From the NCBI GenBank assembly GCA_018883245.1, contig VEQL01000009.1, positions 1-64,000 of the forward strand: 64,000 nucleotides of DNA, read 5' to 3'. Shown here piece by piece: positions 1 to 7,470 of the stretch (position 1 is the stretch's first letter; the number at the start of each line of letters is the position of its first letter). Source of the DNA: Chthoniobacterales bacterium (GTDB lineage: Bacteria > Verrucomicrobiota > Verrucomicrobiia > Chthoniobacterales > JACTMZ01). The notes beneath the pieces were generated by a model. The model saw only the letters and a program-made list of their open reading frames with translations, had not been told where the DNA came from and did no database searches. A program made the position numbers and the translations under genes.

Positions 1-35
1 ATCTCGGTGTTCGCGTCACACACTTCTCCTGCCTT

Positions 36-1088
36 ATGAGCCTTCGCCGCAGACTTAAAAGCCGTGCTGGGGAAAAGCATTGCAACGCTTCCAGCAAAAC
101 GCACGCGGCGCATGTATATGCACGCAAACAGAGCCGCTACACGGCGTGGATACCTGCTTCAATTCCTTCGATCGCTGATGAGGCTGCTGCGGAGTTTGGT
201 CTGGATTATGAGTCGTTGGGCTTGCCTCGGGGGGAATGTTTTTGGGAGGTGGATGGTTCTCTGCGACTGCTTTCGGGCGAAGACTTCGAGCGACAACTCG
301 CCTCAGCACGGGATGAGTTCGGTTGGTTTTGGCAGTCCCGAAAACTCAAAAGTGGGCGCGATTCCCGCACACGTCGAAAGCGCCCGCACCCTGTCCAAGA
401 GGTGACGGTTTCTCTCAGCCCCGCGCAATCGCTTTTCCTCCGAGACATGAATGCGGCTGATATTGCCAGCAAGCTTTATGGACTGCTTCCGAGGCTTGCT
501 GAAGACCTTACCGACCAGACGGGGTGGAAGTTGCTTGGCGCGTCGATTCACTACGACTCCTCGCGTCCACATTTCAACTTTTACATCACGCGGGTGGGGG
601 ATGACCACTACCTCCACGGAAGACAACGGCTTGGAACGCTCGGACCATGGGCGGTCGGCGAGTGGAGGCTTGCGAAACTGGGCGCAGGCACTTACGCGGG
701 CAATAGGATTCTGCAGGAAAATCTTGCGAACTTCGCGCTGCGGCATGGCCCATCCGCTGAGCCTTTGGACCTGCGACTACATCGATTGCTCGATGATTCC
801 TTCAAGCGCGACCTCAACAAGAATGAGATGGGGCGCTTTGAAAAGTGCGAGGCAAAACACGCCAAATGGAAAAAGGCGCAGATCGCAAAAATCCTGCGCG
901 AGTGGATTGGACGTGAAAGAGTCGCCTGGCAACTGCTCTCACTTTGTGGTCCCCATCTGCGTCCATATGCCCGAGCGGCGATCCAAGGAGTCGAAGTCAT
1001 GGCCAAAGTGATGGACATTTTAAAGAACCTCCCTGCGGAAGAATCTTCCAATAGCTGTCCGAAGCAGAACCAGCCTCAATTGAAATGA
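36..1088 (+). CDS. Relaxase-like mobilisation protein, 350 aa
   Basis: The middle of the protein (residues about 167-186) reads GASIHYDSSRPHF followed by NFYITR. This resembles motif III of HUH relaxases (HxDxxxPHxH), with H172, D174, P178 and H179 present but the final histidine replaced by asparagine. The N-terminal 120 residues are strongly basic with several Arg/Lys clusters, which would suit DNA binding. If it is a relaxase it would nick the element at an origin of transfer, but no catalytic tyrosine motif is obvious. Its stop overlaps the next start by 4 bases (ATGA), so the two genes are probably co-translated. The start lies only 36 bases into the window. The family assignment is an inference from one motif. 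Confidence 0.4.
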   Translation: MSLRRRLKSRAGEKHCNASSKTHAAHVYARKQSRYTAWIPASIPSIADEAAAEFGLDYESLGLPRGECFWEVDGSLRLLSGEDFERQLASARDEFGWFWQSRKLKSGRDSRTRRKRPHPVQEVTVSLSPAQSLFLRDMNAADIASKLYGLLPRLAEDLTDQTGWKLLGASIHYDSSRPHFNFYITRVGDDHYLHGRQRLGTLGPWAVGEWRLAKLGAGTYAGNRILQENLANFALRHGPSAEPLDLRLHRLLDDSFKRDLNKNEMGRFEKCEAKHAKWKKAQIAKILREWIGRERVAWQLLSLCGPHLRPYARAAIQGVEVMAKVMDILKNLPAEESSNSCPKQNQPQLK

Positions 1089-1936
1089 ATATCTACGACA
1101 GAAACATTCCGACAGACCCGCCTCGCAAGCAGTATGATTACCTTCGGGAGTTGAAGGAGATCCAGCAGGCATCTGCTGCGATTAGTCCGCAGAACCTCAT
1201 CCAGCAGGAAGCCGCCTCGGGCGCCGATGTGGAAAAGTTGAAAGCCAAACTTGAGGCCGCCGGATATTCATGCGAAACGACCCAAACGGATTGGGTGCGG
1301 TTGGGAAATGCGATCATCGCTCGCAGCGGTTTGAGCACCGGCCGGTGTGGACTCTTGGACGGTCGGCCGGTGTTCGCAGCAATATACCGCTCCCCCGGCC
1401 AGAAATCGGCCAGCACGCTGGTTTGCCGTGTGCCTGATGATCCAAGACTCGAACTCATGGATTTGGCGACGGGGGTCTATTGGGGGTTGTTGACTCGAAT
1501 TTCGGGGGCTTCCGTTGAAGTGCACCCAGGTCTCCAAATGTTTCGCAATGTGAAGAATGTTCCGGTCGAAATGTTCGATGACGGCCATTTGAAAGCCGCG
1601 CTCCGCATCGTGATTGCGGAGCACGATCAAGAAACGCGCAATCTCTGCAGCTGCCTCAAGAGTGCGACTTACGAACGAGATGAAGCAACAAGCCGCGTGG
1701 CGGAACTCTCGCAGGCAGTCGCTGACTTGGAGCAGTTCAATGAACATCTCTGCGCGTCACGAAAAGTCTGGCGCATCGCCTTTGTAATCCTGCTCGTTGT
1801 GGCTGTTGGCTGGATCGCTTACACCGTCCTCCGCGAAAGCGGAGGACGGGAGGCGCGGCGGTTGCCATCTTCAGGGGCGGAACCAGTGAAGACGCTGAAG
1901 GTGGCAACGGCCGCGGTGCATAGAGGGGGCGAGTAG
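1085..1936 (+). CDS. Membrane-anchored coiled-coil protein of unknown function, 283 aa
   Basis: The start overlaps the stop of the relaxase-like gene (ATGA), which points to translational coupling and joint function. Residues about 185-222 are rich in Glu, Gln, Leu and Ala and could form a short coiled coil. They are followed by one strong membrane segment at about 229-250 and a short basic tail. There is no signal peptide, so the N-terminal 225 residues should face the cytoplasm. I recognise no family. The coupling suggests a partner in mobilisation, for example anchoring a nucleoprotein complex to the membrane, but that is speculation. Confidence 0.55.
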   Translation: MNIYDRNIPTDPPRKQYDYLRELKEIQQASAAISPQNLIQQEAASGADVEKLKAKLEAAGYSCETTQTDWVRLGNAIIARSGLSTGRCGLLDGRPVFAAIYRSPGQKSASTLVCRVPDDPRLELMDLATGVYWGLLTRISGASVEVHPGLQMFRNVKNVPVEMFDDGHLKAALRIVIAEHDQETRNLCSCLKSATYERDEATSRVAELSQAVADLEQFNEHLCASRKVWRIAFVILLVVAVGWIAYTVLRESGGREARRLPSSGAEPVKTLKVATAAVHRGGE

Positions 1937-2024
1937 AGTCTTCGAGTATCTCGTTGCGAGAGCGCAGAAGTCTCTGCCGCGTGGGGGGGGCATTGTGCCC
2001 ACCAAGTTAGGCTGAGTTATGCCG

Positions 2025-2561
2025 CTAAAATTGCTGATTGGCCTCCGGCAAACTGCCATATTGCTCAACGTGCATCTGCAGCAGGAGCGCCTCGACGGCG
2101 GCAGGTGCAATGCGATCGTTTGCAGCAACTGGGAAACAGAAAATCTCAAGTGAGTGAAAATCTATATTGTCGACGTATCCCTTACTTAGTTGGCAGCGCT
2201 TGTTTTCGGCTCCTCTGCCCTTGGGGCCATAGCGGAATTGTCTGTGCTCATTGTCGAAACAATAGGGCGTCCATCGTTGGGACCTGTGTCTGAAATTGCC
2301 AGAAGAAGGCTTCTTGCCCTTAGCCCTGATGTGTCCGACTGCACCGACGTATACTGACCGACGGCGCCCCTTCCTTCGAATCACGTAAACGCCAGCGCTC
2401 TTCGGCCAAGTGAAGCAACCACGCCTATTCAGGGGGATCGCCCGCAGCTGTCGTTCGCCATTGAATGCTGCTGATAAGACAAGTAACAACTTATCGAAAG
2501 GTTTTGATCCGCACCCCGTGAGTGCGCGTTTAAGGATAGCGGAAAGCTTTGGAGCGGGCAT
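2025..2561 (-). CDS. GIY-YIG-fold protein, 178 aa
   Basis: Residues 57-61 (GVYVI) and 70-73 (VYVG) match the two halves of the GIY-YIG core. They are followed by an Arg/His cluster at 91-93, a glutamate at 158 (AVEALLLQ) and an asparagine at 176 (LPEANQQF). These correspond to the usual Tyr, Tyr, Arg, Glu and Asn of the nuclease fold, so the active site may be intact. GIY-YIG domains occur in homing endonucleases, restriction enzymes and UvrC. The N-terminal 50 residues are basic. It is the last gene of the minus-strand cargo run; its ATG follows the upstream stop directly (TGAATG). The substrate is unknown. Confidence 0.6.
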   Translation of the reverse strand: MPAPKLSAILKRALTGCGSKPFDKLLLVLSAAFNGERQLRAIPLNRRGCFTWPKSAGVYVIRRKGRRRSVYVGAVGHIRAKGKKPSSGNFRHRSQRWTPYCFDNEHRQFRYGPKGRGAENKRCQLSKGYVDNIDFHSLEIFCFPVAANDRIAPAAVEALLLQMHVEQYGSLPEANQQF

Positions 2562-2795
2562 TCAGAAAGTGACTGCCGAAGCAAATGTTCGAAGATACGC
2601 TTTGACTCCGGGCAAGTCGGAAAACTTGCGGCCGCCAAGGTAGCCGGAGCCCCCGCGAGGGGTCGAGTCGGGGTTATTCACGTAAGGTGAGAAGGACGAG
2701 CGGTCTCCCGCCGAATACAAGATAGCCCCCAAAGCACCTGGTTCCTTCGTAACCCACAGCCAGAACTCGCCGTCGCGTTTGCGCTCGATGATCAA
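2562..2795 (-). CDS. Small hypothetical protein, 77 aa, TTG start
   Basis: The only usable start is a TTG that overlaps the preceding stop (TTGA), and the stop abuts the ATG of the GIY-YIG gene downstream. This packing is the main evidence that it is a gene. The product has an acidic-basic N-terminus, a Trp-rich strand (EFWLWV) and a Gly-rich middle. There is no membrane segment or recognisable motif. Translation probably depends on coupling from the 50-aa gene upstream. Confidence 0.4.
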   Translation of the reverse strand: MIIERKRDGEFWLWVTKEPGALGAILYSAGDRSSFSPYVNNPDSTPRGGSGYLGGRKFSDLPGVKAYLRTFASAVTF

Positions 2796-2944
2796 GCCGA
2801 GGTTGTTTCGTGTGTTGCAATCTTCAGCGACGCGTCATCGCCGTAATTCTCGCCGCGACGGACTCCGAGTGGACTAGGCTCCTTCAGCAAATATGAGCGG
2901 ATCTTTTCGTGCCGTTTGGACTGCTTGTCGCTGATTAGAAACAT
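2792..2944 (-). CDS. Small hypothetical protein, 50 aa
   Basis: A longer frame runs further upstream but overlaps the neighbouring 254-aa gene. I choose the ATG at 2944 because it has a purine-rich site (AAGGGAG) about 7 bases before it and begins after the neighbour ends. The peptide begins MFLISDKQSKRHEKIRSYLL and is hydrophilic and basic. No family is recognised. Its stop overlaps the next start (TTGA), so it is probably a member of the cargo operon. Confidence 0.4.
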   Translation of the reverse strand: MFLISDKQSKRHEKIRSYLLKEPSPLGVRRGENYGDDASLKIATHETTSA

Positions 2945-2985
2945 ACGCTTGCTCCCTTGGGTGTTGGGAAGATGGGGAAGGGAGA

Positions 2986-3750
2986 TTACGCGGGTGGTGT
3001 CTGGCGCGATCCGGCGCCGAGCGCGAAGATGCTCACGACTGGAGCGACAAGCCAGAACAGCAGGGTCACAAAGCCGTTGTTTGGAATCAGCGAGACGCCA
3101 ACGATAAAAAGCACCAACATGACCAGAGCACGTTTCCAAGAAACGTAGAGCAGTCCAAACGGCCCAAATAGGACGGCGAGCACAATGGCTAGGGGCATCG
3201 ATGTGACGTGCGACGGCTTTATTTTTGGAGGCTCGGCAGTCAGGTCTGTTTTAGCTTCATTCCGTGCAGGCAATGCTTCGCCGTTGGATTCTGTCTGATC
3301 TTCGTCTTGAGGAAGCTTTTGCCATTCAAAGTCTGTCTTAAAGCTCTTGTCATCAGCAGCGTATTTAAGCAGTGCTTGCTCCAATTCCTCACGAGAAACT
3401 AACCGGGGCACAGAAAAGTGCTCATTACCAGTGCCCTCGCGGTATTGTAGATCAAACCCCTCGGGTGGCACTGCGCCTTCCGGCATGGCTGCTGCCTGCA
3501 TAAATTCAGCATGCTCCTCTGGAGCAGCCGTCAATCCACGACAATCATTGCTTTCCAAGACTATGTATTTTAGCTCGCCTTGGGTTGCGTCTGTGCGAAC
3601 CCACTTCGAAATAACGTCGGGGTTCGCTGGTTGGCCATTGGAGTCCGTCTCCGTGACCATCTTGATGTTGGTTTTGGGTGAAACCGGCCGTGCTCCGTGA
3701 GAAATGCCCGCGGAGCCCATCATCTGTTTCTTAATTTCTTCGGGTGTCAT
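2986..3750 (-). CDS. Two-TM protein with long soluble N-terminus, 254 aa
   Basis: Residues 1-180 are hydrophilic and acidic, with no signal peptide. The C-terminal 75 residues carry a hydrophobic stretch of about 20 residues (from about 184), a short basic loop, and then further hydrophobic segments. This is typical of a cytosolic domain on a C-terminal membrane hairpin. No enzyme motif is visible. It starts 6 bases after the stop of the SAM-FGE gene, so the two are likely co-expressed. In cargo or defence operons such proteins often act as membrane effectors, but nothing in the sequence proves that here. Confidence 0.6.
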   Translation of the reverse strand: MTPEEIKKQMMGSAGISHGARPVSPKTNIKMVTETDSNGQPANPDVISKWVRTDATQGELKYIVLESNDCRGLTAAPEEHAEFMQAAAMPEGAVPPEGFDLQYREGTGNEHFSVPRLVSREELEQALLKYAADDKSFKTDFEWQKLPQDEDQTESNGEALPARNEAKTDLTAEPPKIKPSHVTSMPLAIVLAVLFGPFGLLYVSWKRALVMLVLFIVGVSLIPNNGFVTLLFWLVAPVVSIFALGAGSRQTPPA

Positions 3751-3756
3751 TTGTTT

Positions 3757-5013
3757 TTAAACTGTTTGGAGTACAAGTCTGGTTCCGGAAATTGGAAAGT
3801 TGCTGAAACCGCCTTGAATTAGCATTGAGACTGTGGGTGCAGCAGTCTTTTCACCCCAAGCTCGGAAAGCCGAGCGATACACGTCCTGGTTAGGCATCGG
3901 GAGTGTAACCTCGAATGGCATGAGGCGTTCGATTTTGTGGTGAACCTTCGCTGCATTGCGCCAGATTCCATAGCTAGCACCTCTGAGAACTGCAAAGCGG
4001 TCGCTAGCTTCCGACTCCATACACCATTCCCACACATTTCCTCCCAAATCGTAAATCCCAGCTTCGTTTGGGGAGAAAGATGTTACTGCTGAAGTGAACT
4101 CGAATTCATCGACGGCCCGCCACCCACGACGCCATTCTGCATACAGCGAATTGAGCAGTTGACTTTTTTCCTTGAGCTCTTGCTTGTCCTCCTCGAGAAG
4201 CCTCCTGCCAACCTCTTGTTCTAGGTCAAGGTTCTCGGCAAGATAGCTTTCCTGCTGGTGGCTAAATTCAAGAAACTCTGATTTTAGATGGTCGAGGCCC
4301 CACTGGTCGCTACGATCATGCTCATAGTTTCCCGCACTTTGCGGCGGCGGCCAACGAAGCCCCCATGGATAACCAGGAGCTTTCAAATGTCGCTGCGCGG
4401 GTGTTGCTTCTGGTTCGTGTGGAAGTCCAACTGCAGCACTCCATTCCAAGTCGGTGGGCAAGCGGTAAACGGTCTTGTCGTTAATCTTGCCCTCAGCACG
4501 TTCTTTGCCGGTGAGCCAAACGCAAAACTCAATGGCATCGTTCCACGAGACGCCAACAATCGGATGATCTGATTCTTGGGCAAAGGGAATCTCGGGAAAC
4601 TTCGCGCCGCTGGCCATGCAATAGGTCTCGTAGTCTTGCACGCGCACGGGCCAGATGCAGAAACGTGTCTCGAAGCGTGGGATGGGCACAAAGGGCATGC
4701 CGAGGGTGTTGACCCAAGGCAAATGCTTCGTTGCTTCCGCAGGCGTTGCGGCAGTTTTCGATGATGCAGCCCTTGAACCGCCTTGCGGTGCAGATTCTTC
4801 AACGACGGAGACTGCGGCCGCACTGGCACAACCGGATTTGCTAAAGGCAGCGAGCAAACGCTTTCGCTCTCCGAGTTTATCGATGCCAAGCTCTTTGAGG
4901 TCGGAGTCGGTCAAGTCGCTCAGGATCGAATCGGTTACACCTTGTTCGTTGAACTTTCCGAGCAGGGCTGAAAGTCCTTCCGCTTCGAGGATGGATTGAA
5001 GTTTTTCGGTCAT
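3757..5013 (-). CDS. SAM domain fused to FGE/sulfatase-modifying fold domain, 418 aa
   Basis: Residues 1-58 look like a SAM protein-interaction domain (DLTDSDLKELGIDKLGERKR). Residues about 98-415 match the formylglycine-generating-enzyme fold: VGVSWNDAIEFC near 153-164, YRLPTDLEWSAA near 183-194, GIYDLGGNVWEW at 319-330, LRGASYG at 343-349 and a closing GTRLVL. The catalytic cysteines that follow LRGGS in true FGE are absent, so this is probably a binding or scaffold version. A charged, coiled-coil-like insertion of about 55 residues sits at roughly 242-297. A Ser/Ala/Thr-rich linker joins the domains. Its ATG overlaps the upstream GIY-YIG stop (ATGA). Confidence 0.8.
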   Translation of the reverse strand: MTEKLQSILEAEGLSALLGKFNEQGVTDSILSDLTDSDLKELGIDKLGERKRLLAAFSKSGCASAAAVSVVEESAPQGGSRAASSKTAATPAEATKHLPWVNTLGMPFVPIPRFETRFCIWPVRVQDYETYCMASGAKFPEIPFAQESDHPIVGVSWNDAIEFCVWLTGKERAEGKINDKTVYRLPTDLEWSAAVGLPHEPEATPAQRHLKAPGYPWGLRWPPPQSAGNYEHDRSDQWGLDHLKSEFLEFSHQQESYLAENLDLEQEVGRRLLEEDKQELKEKSQLLNSLYAEWRRGWRAVDEFEFTSAVTSFSPNEAGIYDLGGNVWEWCMESEASDRFAVLRGASYGIWRNAAKVHHKIERLMPFEVTLPMPNQDVYRSAFRAWGEKTAAPTVSMLIQGGFSNFPISGTRLVLQTV

Positions 5014-5498
5014 GGCTTTTCGTTGAGTTCTTCTTCGTTGATGGTTGTTTCGGTAAGCAGATGTTTATTGCTGCCGTTCCATGGCGGCTTGAACGCCTTG
5101 ACGAGTGCATCCTCAAGCCCGGCGGCGAGGTTGATCTCGAATCCGCCCCACGAAAGGTGCGAGTGGGACGGGAGGACAAAGATGCGGACATTTTTGCCCC
5201 CTTGGAGCAGGGCGCGGATTTTCTGGTGGCATTTCCAGTTCGTCGCTCGTCCGTTGCCGGGATCGCAGTAGCCCGCGAAGCGTTTGGCGAGGGTTTTGGT
5301 CGTTTTACCGATGTAAAGGACGTCGTCTCCGCAGCAGAAGGCGTAGAGGCAATTCGGGATCGCGGTGAGGCGTCGCCAGTTCGCGCTCTTGTCACCTACG
5401 TGCTTGAGCTTCTTGCCATCGATCTGCCAACGCGCAGCGTCCTCCAAGCCGATGGCGAGGAGGTCGGATTTTCCTGATTTGCGCTGCGTGGAGGGCAT
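5010..5498 (-). CDS. GIY-YIG-fold protein, 162 aa
   Basis: Residues 51-54 (LYAF) and 62-64 (YIG) form the GIY-YIG core. They are followed by R73 in AKRF, E129 in GLEDALVKAF and N141 in PPWN, matching the catalytic Tyr-Tyr-Arg-Glu-Asn set. The product is a single small domain without a visible extra DNA-binding module. It is translationally coupled (ATGA) to the SAM-FGE gene. It differs clearly in sequence from the other GIY-YIG protein at 2025-2561, so the two are not a recent duplication. Nuclease activity is plausible; the target is unknown. Confidence 0.7.
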   Translation of the reverse strand: MPSTQRKSGKSDLLAIGLEDAARWQIDGKKLKHVGDKSANWRRLTAIPNCLYAFCCGDDVLYIGKTTKTLAKRFAGYCDPGNGRATNWKCHQKIRALLQGGKNVRIFVLPSHSHLSWGGFEINLAAGLEDALVKAFKPPWNGSNKHLLTETTINEEELNEKP

Positions 5499-5513
5499 GG
5501 ATCGGTCGGTTTA

Positions 5514-5693
5514 TTAGCCGCAGAGGATGCGTTTGCCGTCTGAGGGGTTGATGCGCCACATGCCTGCAGCGAGGCGATAGCCGGGATAGAGGCGCAGGGC
5601 TTGAGCTTTGGCTTCGTTGGCGTCGCGGGCCATGACTTCGACTTCCATGGGGATGCCGCCTTTTTCGATTTTTACGATGAATTTGAATGGCAT
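5514..5693 (-). CDS. Small hypothetical protein, 59 aa
   Basis: The frame starts with MPFKFIVKIEKGGIPMEVEV and ends with WRINPSDGKRILCG, giving a compact strand-helix-strand-like pattern. The longer open frame upstream overlaps the zinc-finger gene in another frame, so I take the ATG at 5693. It lies 32 bases after the zinc-finger stop and 15 bases before the next ATG, consistent with operon membership. No family is recognised with certainty; short proteins of this pattern occur in mobile elements. Confidence 0.45.
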   Translation of the reverse strand: MPFKFIVKIEKGGIPMEVEVMARDANEAKAQALRLYPGYRLAAGMWRINPSDGKRILCG

Positions 5694-5725
5694 TGTTGTT
5701 TGATGGTTAGTGTGTTGATTGGGAA

Positions 5726-6055
5726 TCACGTTGGCCCGAAAGGGTCGTGAATCCCGAGAGGGTTGAGGGCGCAACCTTTGCCCCTGCTGGTCGAGCCGCA
5801 GTAAACGCAAACCTTCCCGCCGACGCCACGAATGTGCAGGGTGGTTGGGGGATTGAACTTGCAGCCCTTGCCTCGGCTGGTCGAGCCGCAGTAGCGGCAG
5901 GTGTTCGGGTCGTTGGGATGGTAATGCAGCCCAGTGGGGCTGATCCGGCAGCCGTAGCCGTAGCTGGTGGCATTGCAATAGACACAGCGATTCTCCGGCC
6001 TCGGCTTGAAAAAACTGATTCTCTGGGGAGCGGGTATGCTCATAAGCGCCGCCAT
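5726..6055 (-). CDS. Triple CCCH zinc-finger protein, 109 aa
   Basis: The protein contains three copies of the pattern C-x2-C-x8-C-x7or8-H. They fall at C24/C27/C36/H44, C53/C56/C65/H74 and C83/C86/C95/H103. The second and third copies share CGSTSRGKGC exactly. Each copy is about 30 residues long and should bind one zinc ion. There is no other domain, membrane segment or signal peptide. It is the first gene of the minus-strand cargo run and could be a nucleic-acid or protein-binding regulator. An alternative start is Met5. The function is unknown. Confidence 0.65.
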   Translation of the reverse strand: MAALMSIPAPQRISFFKPRPENRCVYCNATSYGYGCRISPTGLHYHPNDPNTCRYCGSTSRGKGCKFNPPTTLHIRGVGGKVCVYCGSTSRGKGCALNPLGIHDPFGPT

Positions 6056-6077
6056 CTACAGAGTAGCTAGCAGATTG

Positions 6078-6099
6078 TTTAGGCAAAAACGAGCCTAAA
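6078..6099. promoter_or_regulatory. Inverted repeat between integrase and cargo operon
   Basis: TTTAGGC at 6078-6084 and GCCTAAA at 6093-6099 form a perfect 7-bp inverted repeat with an 8-nt A-rich spacer. It lies 23 bases upstream of the zinc-finger ATG and after the integrase stop. It could be an operator for the cargo operon or a weak terminator of the integrase transcript. There is no long T tract after it on the minus strand, which favours an operator. Confidence 0.35.
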
Positions 6100-6147
6100 A
6101 TGACAACGATCTGAAAAAATCAAAGAACCCGACAGCTACCGAATCGA

Positions 6148-7446
6148 TCAAGCTGCTTGGTTCTTGAATTTTTCCCGGATGACTTTTCCGTTCTCCGGAT
6201 CCGATGGTTTGAGTGCCCAGAAGCTTTCGATGTCCGCCTTGTGCTTTATGACCTCGCGGTAATGCTGGTAAAGCATCTGCGAGTTGCGGTGACCCATAAA
6301 TTCAGCTGTCTGTCCCGGGGATGCCCATTTGGCGAGGTGATACGAGCCGAAGCAATGACGTAAGACGTCCTTGGGCCACCCTTTATGCGACAGCGCAGAG
6401 GCCTTTTTCGAGTTCGACGCACGATAGCCCGCTCTTTCTGTCATAGCCCAAAAACGCCGTCGGAAATTTGGCGGAACGATGGGGCCGCTCTCCTGTCGGA
6501 AGGGATCTATCCATTTTTCGATCTCGCCGAGGAAGGGGACTATTCTGCGGGTGCGCCCTTTGGCTTTTATCGCGGGGAGATCAATGTGGCGTGCATCGAA
6601 GTCAATATCCTCCCATGCCAACCGCTTCGCCTCTTCGGGCCGAAGGCCCGCGAAGAGACCTACGGCGACCCATGGCGTGAGTTCTTCCGCCGTGTTGAGC
6701 AGCGCCAGAGCTTGCTCTGGACGCATGATGACTGGCGGCTTGCGGTGCACGTGTGGTCTTTCCACGCCACGAACGGGATTTTCGGGGGTGTAGCCCTTTT
6801 TCACCGCCCAGCCGAAGAGAACCGAAATATGACGGGCCTCGATGATTTGTCCCGCGGGCGATTGGTCCAGCGAGGCGAGGTAGTTCTCAACCGAATCCGT
6901 AGTGATCTCGTTGAGGGTCGTCTTAGCGGGGAAATATCGAGCGAAGCGCTTGAGCTTGGCCTCCAATTTTTCGAGATACGTCGGGCGCTTGTCCTTGGAC
7001 TTCTTGAACTCGATCAACTTTGGGATGGCATCAGTGATGGTAATCTTCCCCGCTTTGGGCTTGTTGAATTTGATCGCGAAGTCGATAGCGCTCGAGAGTT
7101 CTATGCCTGCCTCCTTACATCGACGGAGGGCGTCGAGCGCTTCCGCGAGTTGTTTATGTGGCAGAGAGAATGCCTGCGTCCCTGACTGTTCCTTGAGGGT
7201 TTTAATATCGATCTTGGGCACTGCGAGTTGGGGGGCGTCCTCCGAAAGCCACTCCCGCGCCGCAGCCAAGGTTTCAAAATTACGGGTGATGACCTTCCCG
7301 CCTGTGAACTTCTTACCGAGGCGAACTTTCCAATAGTCCTTTGTGCCATTGCTGTTCCGCCCGACGCCCACCCCCACTGGTAAATCTGCGATTTTTGCCT
7401 TCTTTGCCTTCTTCTTCACAATGAAAAGTGACCACGAATTAGCCAC
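6148..7446 (-). CDS. Tyrosine recombinase / integrase, 432 aa
   Basis: The protein has a basic AP2-like arm-binding N-terminus (residues 1-70, with KKKAKKAK), a SAM-like core-binding region (about 130-225) and a catalytic domain (about 235-400). Catalytic residues are R269 in GLRPEEAKRL, a lysine in KAKGRTR (294-300), R363 and H364 in VLRHCFGSYH, H386 and R387 in MGHRN, and Tyr396 in QHYREV. The usual first histidine of the HxLRH box is aspartate here. The start lies 24 bases from the tRNA-like fragment, the normal place for an element integrase. It should catalyse integration and excision at that site. Confidence 0.9.
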   Translation of the reverse strand: MANSWSLFIVKKKAKKAKIADLPVGVGVGRNSNGTKDYWKVRLGKKFTGGKVITRNFETLAAAREWLSEDAPQLAVPKIDIKTLKEQSGTQAFSLPHKQLAEALDALRRCKEAGIELSSAIDFAIKFNKPKAGKITITDAIPKLIEFKKSKDKRPTYLEKLEAKLKRFARYFPAKTTLNEITTDSVENYLASLDQSPAGQIIEARHISVLFGWAVKKGYTPENPVRGVERPHVHRKPPVIMRPEQALALLNTAEELTPWVAVGLFAGLRPEEAKRLAWEDIDFDARHIDLPAIKAKGRTRRIVPFLGEIEKWIDPFRQESGPIVPPNFRRRFWAMTERAGYRASNSKKASALSHKGWPKDVLRHCFGSYHLAKWASPGQTAEFMGHRNSQMLYQHYREVIKHKADIESFWALKPSDPENGKVIREKFKNQAA

Positions 7447-7470
7447 AATTCCAATTCAAATCTTTAATCA

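Noticed and set aside
3757-5013. A diversity-generating retroelement target
   Set aside because: FGE-fold proteins are common targets, but no reverse transcriptase or template-like repeat is seen in the window.
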